NCBI RefSeq assembly: GCF_040958095.1
Contig: NC_091227.1
Coordinates: forward strand, 18,791,210 to 18,855,209
Length of the DNA stretch: 64,000 nt
Reading direction: 5' to 3'
Origin: Procambarus clarkii
Taxonomy: Eukaryota; Arthropoda; Malacostraca; Decapoda; Cambaridae
The position numbers and the translations under genes are program-made. The notes beneath the pieces are model-generated. The model was given only the letters and a program-made list of their open reading frames with translations, had not been told where the DNA came from and made no database searches. This document shows positions 23,666 to 34,700 of this stretch, piece after piece (within the stretch, counting starts at the first letter, position 1; every line of letters begins with the position of its first letter).

Positions 23666-24355
23666 ATAAAAAATAAAATATGAAGGGTAGTACAGTGTGT
23701 GTGAAGAACTAGCTACGTGATGCTAAAAAATTCCCATCACACAGGATGGTCAGTCATACAGAGGCACGTGATAAGTAGTCTGCACTGGCAGACTCTGGGT
23801 GCATTATGAGGATATCATAACCCAAACGATTTGGGTTATGCCCGTCTCTCAACTGTCACCACATAGGCAATAGGCCTACATACTGTGGGACAAATCTTAT
23901 ACTTGGAATAAGATGCATTATGAGGATATCATCATCACAAAGAGTGAATAATGTAGCAGATGATTGGAATGATTTTTTTTATTATTAATACATGAGGTAC
24001 ATCTGCATTTGTGCAGCTACCCTAGACTATATGAAGTGGAGTACAGTGAATGATCGTAAGACTGTACATCATTAAGTCTGCGGTGCGAATTCTCCAGGTC
24101 TCATTTATTCTGTGTGAGTGTGCAACACACACACAATACTACACTGCAACTCAGTGTAGTTGCAGGATAAGAGCTACGCTCCTGGTGTCCCGTCTTCCCA
24201 GTACTCTTTGTCGTTTAAAGCTTTGAAACTACAGTACTGACGGATTTGGCCTCCACCACCATCTCACTTGTTCCAATCGTCTACCACTGTTTGTAAAAGA
24301 AAACGTTCTAATATTTTGATCGGCACCTTTGTTTCCTTAACTTGACAGATGTACG
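23666..24355. other. Unique AT-rich intergenic sequence
   Basis: No gene recognised. The word aggatatcat recurs at 23807 and 23923 and also near 4750, hinting at an old dispersed repeat. Confidence 0.45.
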
Positions 24356-24538
<183 letters not shown>

Positions 24539-25044
24539 CAAAGCACCCCCCCCCCCTGTGCTTGAAGGGCAAACACTGGGATTCGTGTATTTGTGAGGCG
24601 TGTATTATTGGTGTTTTTCCTGCCAAGAGTCAGGGGAGTTGTGCACTGTGTTGGGGTTAGATGCGAAGGGTGAGAGAAAGAGAGAGAGTGGAAGGGAGGG
24701 GGAGGTTGAACGAGGGAGAGGAGGGGAGGAGGAGGAGGGGAAGGACAAGAAGAGAGGGAAGGGAAAACTCCCAAAAGCCCCACAAAATTGTTGTTGTTGT
24801 TGGGCGTTTGTCACTTTTCTGTTGGGCGTTTATACTATTCTGTTGGGCATGAGTAGAAGGGAAAGGAGGTGTTTAGGGAAGGGAAAGGAGGAGGGGAGAG
24901 GAGGAGTGGGGGGGGGTTAGAGACGGAAGGAAGGGGAATGGAATAATTAATTGATAGGGAAGAAACGTGGAAGGGGAGAAAATGGTGAAAGGAATATAAT
25001 ATATGCAGCAGGAATTAGGAGACAGAGGATGGGGAAAGGTCAGT

Positions 25045-25125
25045 AGACACACCCACCAGTTGATTGACAGTTGAGAGGAGGGACCAAAGAGCCAGAGCTC
25101 AACCCCTGCAACCACAACTAGGTGA
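25045..25125 (+). mobile_element. LINE-B 3' end fragment
   Basis: accagttgattgacagttga ... cacaactaggtgagtacac. It is the last LINE-B copy before the AT-rich gene region. Confidence 0.7.
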
Positions 25126-25559
25126 GTACACAAGGACTGCTAATTAGGTTAGGGTCTCTTGCTTAGGAGGTTTGAATCCCTTTGTTAATGAAATGACTCA
25201 AATTCAAGTTAAAACTAAATCTGATCCAGGTTACATTTTATAAATTTCAATAATAATAATACACAAAAACTATACCACCCAAACGAAATGCAAATTGCTG
25301 CGTTAAAAAGGAACTGCACATGCTTCTCTCCTCCCTCATGCATCTCTAAGCATATTTAAACAATAAGTATATGTGCCTTGTAAACTAGTTTTTAGATATT
25401 CCTAACACTGGCAATAGCAATTAATTAATATGGAATACATGTGTTTTGAGTGCACATATTAAAAAAACATGTTAAATGACTGGCACATTGCTGGTTAAAT
25501 TCTTTGCACTCTGTTCTGAGTATTTATGCGATAACTAATGATATGTGTAAATGTTTCAG
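25126..25559 (+). other. Upstream flank or intron before glypican exon A
   Basis: AT-rich sequence ending in the exon A acceptor. No exon carrying a signal peptide was found here or in the preceding 25 kb. Confidence 0.6.
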
Positions 25560-25721
25560 GCGAGCACCTGAAGATGTGCAGCAGTGGGGAGTTGACGTGC
25601 TGTACAGAGGTGATGGAGCGCAAGCTGAGTGTCGAGAGCCGCCAGGAGTTCGATACCAACCTCAGGAACCTCCTCAACCCCATGGCTGGACTTCTGGGAA
25701 AGAAGAATACTAAACTTAATG
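25560..25721 (+). CDS. dlp-like: Glypican exon A (first exon in the window)
   Basis: Starts after the acceptor AG at 25558-25559 (tgtttcag) in phase 1 and ends before the donor GTAGGT at 25722, also phase 1. It encodes residues 1-54, including GEHLKMC and the TCC pair, which are conserved cysteines 2-4 of the family. The N-terminal lobe helices begin here. The length (162 nt) is a multiple of three. Confidence 0.93.
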
Positions 25722-28700
25722 GTAGGTTCTCTGTGCTTGGCTTCTCGCTCTCCTAAAATTAAGGCTAGGGTTCAACTGGATCACCATTGATGTTCCTATA
25801 TGAATTATATAACTTAAGAGCTGTTCACTGCTCTTTCGCTCTTCCTCTTCTCTGTCTCTCATTCTTTTTTGGCCTATGTTAATCTGTATATTATTTAGAG
25901 TATATTCACAAATGTCAAATTATACATGATAGCTGAAAAACAGCTCATTATGATAATTAGTACTTATTTTACGCCCAGAAAATGTTACCCGATATACTGT
26001 ATATTTATGCTGAAGGTGTATTTTGAATGCCAGTATTGCAAGCTACAACATTAGTTCCAATGGCTTAATTTACGTAATACATTGTAAATGAATTTTATTT
26101 TCCAGAGGTGTTTGCTAAGCTGCTAAATTACAGCAGGAAAAGCTTTGATGAGATGTTCAGCAAGACCTATGGAATTATTTATCAGCAAAATGCCTATGTC
26201 TTCACTAAACTGTATGATGACTTGGAGAAGTACTTCAGTTCTGGTGAGCTCGACCTGCTAGAAACTATGGACGACTTTTTCAAACGACTTTATCAACGCA
26301 TGTTTACAGTCTTCAATCAACAGTACGCTTTTAATGCGAGGTAAGTGGTAAACAGTGGCTTCTGTGCACATGCTGGAGTGATGATTTAACCATATTGGCA
26401 GTTGCAGGTACTGTACAATATATTAAGTCCACACTGTATGCATGAAAGTACTGTACAGATTGTAATTTTATGTCATAAATACTTTGTTTTGAGTGTAAAA
26501 CCCTGTATGTTTAAGGTGGTACTGTATTATTTCTAGAAGGTTAGACATTATTGGAGGGACACTGTTAGTTGGCACACAAATTAACAGATTAGATGGTTTT
26601 CATTTAAATCTAATGAAAATAATGTCCTATAAAAATTAATATTATATATAGTAAAGTTGCTTATCTTGAATGTTAAGAAGTAGACAAGTTTGTTGGCTTT
26701 GGTTACCCTGGAAGAATCATTGTGGGAATTAATCTGAAAATAAAAGTATTGACAACGTTTCAGTCCATCCTGGACCATTATCAAGTTATGAAATGGAAAG
26801 AAAGAGGAAAGACTGCTTTTCCTGCTTCAAGTGCTGCTGGTGTTTACACTGTTTTATGTTGTTCTTGACCTTATCAATACGTTAGTGAAAGTGGTCATAC
26901 ACTGAATGACAGACTAAAAGAACAAAACAACTGTTTAGCCTACTGACACAAACAATGCTCTCTTTTTGTCATATTAGGGACTCTACTCATATAGCTTGGT
27001 CTTTTAAAATATTCTTTCCTACCTCTAATCTTCACAGATGCCATATTATCGATTTTATTTAAAAGGGGAGGAATGTTAGGATTGAGTACGATTTGTGGGA
27101 TTAAGTATTACCCAGCAGATGAAGTCACAATAACGTGGCTGAAAATGTAGACCAAACCACACACTAGAAATTGAAGAGACGACGACGTTTTGGTCCGTCC
27201 TGGACAATTATTGTCCTGGACCATTACTGTCCTGGACCACAATTGACTTGATGATGATCCAGGACTGACCGAAACGTCTCCATCTCTTCAATTTCTAGTG
27301 TTTGGTTTAGTCTGCAAGTATTACTCAGGATTAGGTTCACATTATTGTACTGTATTAGGATTAGAAACTATTGTTTTACCTAATATTTATAGTACTGTAC
27401 TGTATGTTGTCCAAGCTTCTACTGGTTAGGGGGGGTCTCATGTTTACAATAAACATGTGATCAAGATGAGTGGTTTTCCACCTTACATATAACACTATAT
27501 TTTACCTTATTCTGATACAGTACTTGTTTTCTTTCCTATATCTATTCCTGTACTTCTTACCTTAATCTAATTCTTTAACCACCTTGCCTATCATTTTACT
27601 CTTGCCTTGCCTTCTAAATTTACTTTTTTCACTCTTTATTTATTCATTACATGACTTAATAATGGTCTAGGATGGACCAAAATGTAAACAATTCTTTATT
27701 TTTAGATTTGTGGCTTGGGTGTTTATTCTACAGCATACTCTTCTTCCAGCTATTTTTTCTTTTTCTTTCTTGTGCCTGTCTATCTTTTGTGTCACTTTCT
27801 TTCTCTTCCCCCACTTGCATGCTCCAGCTGAGGGCAAGTCCTCATTCTTTTAACATAGAGCAATTGCTCCTTCAAGACACTTGAAGGCATCCAAAATGTC
27901 TGACAACGCTCATGCATGTTGCTGCTCCCTCCAGGAAGAGGTGTACCTCCGGGAAAGCAGGTATAAATGATACACTTATAGTACCATACAGTCAGTAAAG
28001 TGTTTTGTTTTTATCAAACATTTTGTGTAAATTGATGCTTCCTATAAACTGTGTAAAAGGAACCTTTGCTTCTTAATGATTAGATTTAATCATTTACTTG
28101 TATTTTGCTTATCAAATTCTTCTTTCAGATACTTGCGGTGTGTGACCCGTCATATGGAGCAACTCAAACCATTCGGCGATGTCCCCAAAAAGTTAACGAC
28201 TCAAATTAAGCGTAGTTTTGTTGCTCTACGCACATTTGTTCAGGGGTTGGCAACAGGACGAGATGTCGTGCGGAATGTCCTAAAGGTATGAAATGCAGTA
28301 TAGTACAGTACTTGAGTTTTGTTTTAGTTCATATTTATAATATTAATGTTTCAATTATTCTAAAATAAAAGTAAAATTGAATTTGCAATTATGATTTGCA
28401 GAAGTTAAAAAATATTTATATATTACTTAGATGATGTTAATTAATGTTTATTGAGAACAGAGAATATACGTACATGTAAAGCATTATTGAACGAATCAGA
28501 ATTTTGATCATATCAATGTGTGTGTTTATGTGCCTTTTTTTTTTGCCTGAATGTTAGGAAAAGATGTTAAAATGTTATGTTAGGAAAATACTGTACAAGT
28601 ATTGACAAATATGAAAACGTACTGTATAGTAAAGCATGTGTATACAGTACATGTCCACATCCTGGGATATTTAATTTAATTCACTGTGTTGGGGGACAGG

Positions 28701-31700
28701 AAGCCAGAGTGTATTCATACATGTTAGGCTTTTTATCTAGATGGGATAGGTTTTATATTTTCTGCTTTCCAAAGAAATGCCAAATGTGAAGGAGAGTTTA
28801 GTAAACTGAACTTGAGTAATAGGGTTATGGAAGAGGGATGGAATCAGATAGGAACCCTATTATGTTCTCTAGAAATTGCCTTAAGCACACAAACCCGAGG
28901 TTAATAGTTAGCAAAGATAAATGCAGAAGCATGCAATGTATCAGTAAGAAAGGCCAGCATGAGCACATCCAAGAAAAATAAGGAGACAGTGGCAGATCTA
29001 TAATTTTTCTTCAAGGGAGGGGAGGGGGGTGACTGATTAACCCTTGTACTGCTTATAGCATCTTAAGATGTTTGACCAAGTTGTTCATATCATCCCAAGA
29101 CATTTTAGGTACTTGGTAACATTTGAAACTCGTGCTGGTAATGGTGTTATCAATCAATATTTGAGGGCCTCCAGTAAATATTTGTCATCTTGAAAATTGA
29201 CACGATTTACTAGGCATGTCTCGTAATCTCAGGGCAGGGTTTTAACAATATATAAGAAAACAAAATGTTTTCTCATATAGATGATACACGGTGTAACTCT
29301 TCTACATTCCAAGGGTTAAAACTAAATGAATTTCTTACCTTAGCTTGAGTATCATGATTTTCGGAGTGTTAAATCTGCCACTTTTATGCCTTTCATATTT
29401 TGTTGTTGAACTATACTGGACCACATTATTGGGTTCTGTTAAAAATGACAAGCAGAGTTATCACATTACACATTCTAGGCACATGGTAAATCTTGTGATG
29501 ATAAATATTAACTTAGTTGTTAGTATACTGTGGTTAGTGTCATTAGTATACTGTGGTTAGTGCTGTTAGTTTACTATAGTTAGTGCTGTTAGTATACTGT
29601 GTTTAGTGTTGTTAGTATACAGTGACTAATCTTTGTGTATTGAGCATGGAGTCAGGTTGACACCACAGATGGGAAAGCTTCATCTTAATGTGACATTGAC
29701 TGTCACATTAAGATGAAGCTTTCGTGCAGTAAAATAGTTATTGCTACAAATTTAAATAAATTTCTTTTGTTATACATGTACACATTTTATAAATAAAGAC
29801 GTTTCAACCCTTCTATAAATATAAATATAAACAGATAGGTAGATGCAGATAGGTGAGTAGATATATACTCAAAGATAGATAATGAAATGTAGAAAAATAT
29901 CAGTTTATAAGTAGACATAGCAGAGCTATATGTAGGTAGGTTTGTAAGCTTTGAGGCCTATTGACTGCAAGGATAATTAAGGCAACATTGACCAGGATTA
30001 AACATCTTGAACAATGACCAGGATTAAAGATGTTGGTATATAAGAGATAGGTTGATGGATAGATGATTCAGTTTGTCAACCCAAGTCAGTAATTTCTTAT
30101 AGTGTAGGATAAACTGCTCATAACTTGTGACTGATAAAAACGCTTCTCCTCTATTATGTGGTTGTTAATGTGGCACAGGTGAACCCAAGTGTGAGTTGCG
30201 TCCATGAACTCATGAGGATGACTCACTGTGCCACGTGCGCGGGCCATCAGGGGGTAGTGCCGTGCTTCCAGTACTGCCAAGAAGTTATCAATCTCTGCCT
30301 GGCTCATCACCAGCCCCTCATAACAGACTGGATTGCTTATGTTGGTATGTGTTTCCATAGTTATTAATTAAATATATATGTTGTTCACTTGTGATAGAAG
30401 TTTTGTTGTTGTATGTATAGAGGTAACCCAGACATTCTCTCATAGTATCATTATTGTTACTACTACCCTCCATTTCTCACCTTCATGGGCTGAGGAACCT
30501 CAGGCCAGTCATGTTAGCTGATACCAAGGAGTTTAGTGCCATCCTTTCCAAAATAAAAGCTTTAAAAATTGCCTTGATAAAACAATTCATTATTCATGTG
30601 AAATGTAGAATGAGCTTTGCTGTGTGTATGTTCTAAGTATGCTTAGAATTAGCAATTTATACAAGTTGCTTGTATTGGTTGTGTTGTGTATGTATCAAGG
30701 CCACATTTTGTAATCATGTAATCTTGTACAATAAAGTTCCCTATATATATACAGGTATATATATAAGGGTGGTGGTAGGAGAAGACAATATGTGCCAGTG
30801 CACGTGAGAGCCTGACATGGCTCCCCCGGGTGCTGCCTATCGTCTTCTTCAAGGCTTGAGTGTCCCTACCAGCAACCAGAGGTGGTACCTCCTATATATA
30901 TTATATTTATAAAAAAAAAGTTGCTGGAGTTTGATATTTTAACATCATACATTATAAAGATAATCTGCCAAGTTTCATGCCAGATGGAATCACAGCATCT
31001 CTGGCGAGTCTCTGATTCTTCCTGAGTAGATATATATGACAGCAAACAAGTGTGTGTGTGCTTTAAATATTCATAATAGTGTTAAAGTTATAAATAAATG
31101 AAAAATTGTTTTAGCTAGATTAAAGGTTATTTTCAGATGCAATGGTGAGTGTGGCAGAAAGGTTAGAGAACCCCTTTAACATAGAAAACGTGGTTCAGCC
31201 GGTCAACTACAAGGTGTCTGATGCTGTTATGAACTTCCAAGAAGCTGGCCATGATATATCTAACAAGGTAAGGAATTTACTCTATTATGTCTGTTGGGTC
31301 TCGACAATGCGAATAAGCTCCTGGAAGTTATAAGCTAGTTAACACATAGGTTTGAATTGCATTAGTTATGCTTGAAATACTGTATAGAAATTTTACTAGC
31401 AATAATAATAGTAGGCATCCATCAGTCTCAGGAGACTATGGACTCGCGCACTGGCATCGGCCTGGTCTGGAGTGGCCTCACAAGGGCGCAAAGCCAGGGT
31501 AGGTTGATTCGGGGGAGAAGCTGTTACCCAGGCAGCAGGTCCCTCCTTCTCCACGGCGCTGAAAGTCTCCAATGGAAAGGCACACCAATACGATTGGTGT
31601 TAATTTTACTAACAAACCATTTGATATCCTGCAATGCTTTTTATATTTGAATCTTCCTTTATTTGAAGGAGGGTGAATTTTATATTGGTACTGAGCGTTT

Positions 31701-34700
31701 TACAAGGCGTGTGGCGGTAATCTAGAGTCAATTCAGCCTGAGTACAATACTAAGCTCGGTTCCACACGGTAGTGTCCTTGCACTGGAGCTTCCCTCATCC
31801 TCATAGAGAACAGAGACAGGAATGCAAGCCTTAGTTTTATGTCATCCTTCACTGGTGACACTAAAATATGTATGAAAATTGCCACAGGGGAAGATGCAGA
31901 AAAATTACAATTTGAAATTGGAAAAATCTTCCAATGGGCAACATAAAATAATATGAAGTTCAACCGTGACAAATTCCACTTACTTCAGTATGCAAAAACC
32001 ACTCACTGTAAAAGAAGTGCAGGATACCAAACAGAGATCAAGAGTTAAAGGAGTGATTTCATATAATGTTATATGACCTAATGTTCAGAGATTATAATGA
32101 AGCAAACATTGCAACATCCAGGGCAACGGTAGGGTGAATAATGAGAACCTTCAAAATACGGGATGCCACATCGATGATAGTGCTCTTGTGCAGTTGATGA
32201 GTCACAATAACGTGGCTGAAGAAATGTTCAGTGCTCTCCTAAGCACTGGTGCTACCTTGTATGACATATTGTTTGATTCTTATGTCTCCCATTCAAGGGA
32301 GGCAAGATTGCAGAGTTGAATTTTCACTTGTAAATTTTAACTCTTCAGAATGACTCTCCATTTGCTTTCTCAAAATTACTGAGAATTATATAAAATGAGA
32401 TATATTTCTTAAAGGATTTTGAATGCTTTTATAAAGAGATTAACTTGTTTTATTTCAAAGTACTGTAAGTAACAAAAGAAGGATCTCAAGCTAAAATTAA
32501 TAAACTGCAATGAAGGTGGTTGCAAGTCCTACATAGGCCACTCTCTTTTAACTTAAAGATCACATATATTAGATATATCAGCAGATACAGTACTTGTATG
32601 GACACCCAACCCACAAATTTGAAAAAGGAATTGACATTTTGGTCCATTCTGAACCATTAAGTCGTGAGGTACTATATCAAGTACATGTATATTTATATTG
32701 AACCCATCTCATACTACATTATTTACATAAATATGATGTCTTGTCACTGATTTTATTATAATTTACCAGGTGTTTCAAGGGTGCGGACCACCCCGTCTGG
32801 GGCGCAGTAAGAGACAGGCGCCGGTGAATGGAGAATTAACGCAAGAATTTTTAGACTTTAGTGCTAATAATCGCCAAGACAAAAAACGCGATAAGGAAAT
32901 GGAGAACATTTCTGTCAGTAAACACGTCCATGAAATAAAAATAAAGGTTAGTATAGAATATGGTTGGTATTATTCTAGATTTAAAGTCAATTTGGTAATG
33001 TATTACTTGTTAAAAAACTTAAAACTTGTTTTGTTGTGCCTATGCTTTCTGCTGAGTTTCCTCAGTTTTGTGGTTAATCTTTGATCCTCTCACCTTAAAG
33101 GGTGAGCCAGTCAGCTCCTGGCTCCCTGTAGAGAGGCCTGGTGTGTTGAGCTAAGGTTTGGTGGTGCAAGAGTTGAAGACACCGAGAGAACCCTCGTGAA
33201 AAGACTATTAAACACACTAATGCTGTTAACTCAAGAACACCACGTACTGTACTGTAATTTGTGAATACCAAAATGACAGATAGTGAAGACCCATTGTAAT
33301 TTGTAAGATACAAATATAGGGTCTTATTGTTATAACCTATATATATCTTGAAGTGATTTCAGAGCTTAGCGACCCCTAAGGATGACCCCTATATGGATGA
33401 ACTCAAAGGTACATACTAACTAGACACTACTAAAGCACTGCATAATTAGTGGGGGTCAACATTTGTTTAACTACCAGTACTATATAACTTTATCAAAACT
33501 ATCCAATGTATGTGTTTATTCAAGTAAAGATTGAATGATTAAAGATATAGTTGGCTTAAATGTAGACACATCTAATGTGAAGCCATAGGCCTACTATACT
33601 GTATATGTACACATACCAATATTACTTTATTGATTTCGTTATTCATGACTACTTCTCTCAGTTCGTCTTCGCACTCCAAAAATAGTAAATATTACCAGTA
33701 GTAATTGTATTACAAATTGAATTACTTAACAGATCAAGAATGCCCGGGAGTTCTGGAGTGAGTTACCAACCAAGATGTGTAAAGATGCTGATCGCACTGG
33801 TGTCTCAAATTGCTGGACAGGCAACAAGATGGGCAAGTGCGTACATGTTACTCTTATTCTGAATATTTGTTCTGTTAAATTTCAATCTGAATTCCTTTTG
33901 TATAATCCTTAATATCTTATATTTACTGAATAAATATTTTTCCAATATTAAATTACTGTAATTGCATTTTTAAAGTTATAGCTCTGGCTTTTCTCTCTCT
34001 GCACGTTGCACATTTTTGTTATATACAGTAGCTTATAACTTGGGTGTTCATGTGGGTTTGTGTAATCTTTTTTACTGGTATCTAGACTACATAAATACTC
34101 AAGCTTATGTTTCCACTAGTTTCATAGGCAGTTGTGCTAGATGCTTGTGTCGTTAACCCTCACTCTTAGTACACGGGGAACAAAGATTAAATTGACCATT
34201 TAAGCATACATTATATATATGTAATGTTTAGGTACTGTATAATTTCATACATTTATTTACTCCCTTGTCTTTTCCACCCGTACACATTTTCCTTTACCGT
34301 ACTGCTTACGAGTTAGTCAACTGAAGCAGTTCATACCCGAGTAGCCAAGCTAGAAATATTTTGTAATATACTTTAGTTATTTAGACCTCAGTATCAACCT
34401 ACATTTAAAATTACTGTATATGCACTAAAAACAAAGTTTGCTAAACTAAGCAGAAATATATAGCTTTTGAAAAAAAGAGAAGAGTTTATCGTATTGCAAT
34501 GTTATATAATAATTAAGAATGTGTTTTTTATAAACCATTTGAAGATGCTACATTAAAGCAACTGTTTTTCCAGATACGAGGGTAAGAGTCCCTTGAATGT
34601 TAGCGAGCCACAGCACAGTTCTGCCATGGATGAACAAATTATGCGGCTCAAAGTGATTACCAGCAAACTGCAAGAGGCTTACAAGGGCCGTGATGTGTCT

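Larger units (their letters stand above)
28286..30178 (+). other. Glypican intron C-D
   Basis: Holds the TTAA-flanked element at 29041-29315, an ~32-bp tandem repeat at 29518-29625 (agtatactgtggttagtg units) and the perfect hairpin at 29673-29723. No additional exon is needed by the frame. Confidence 0.7.
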
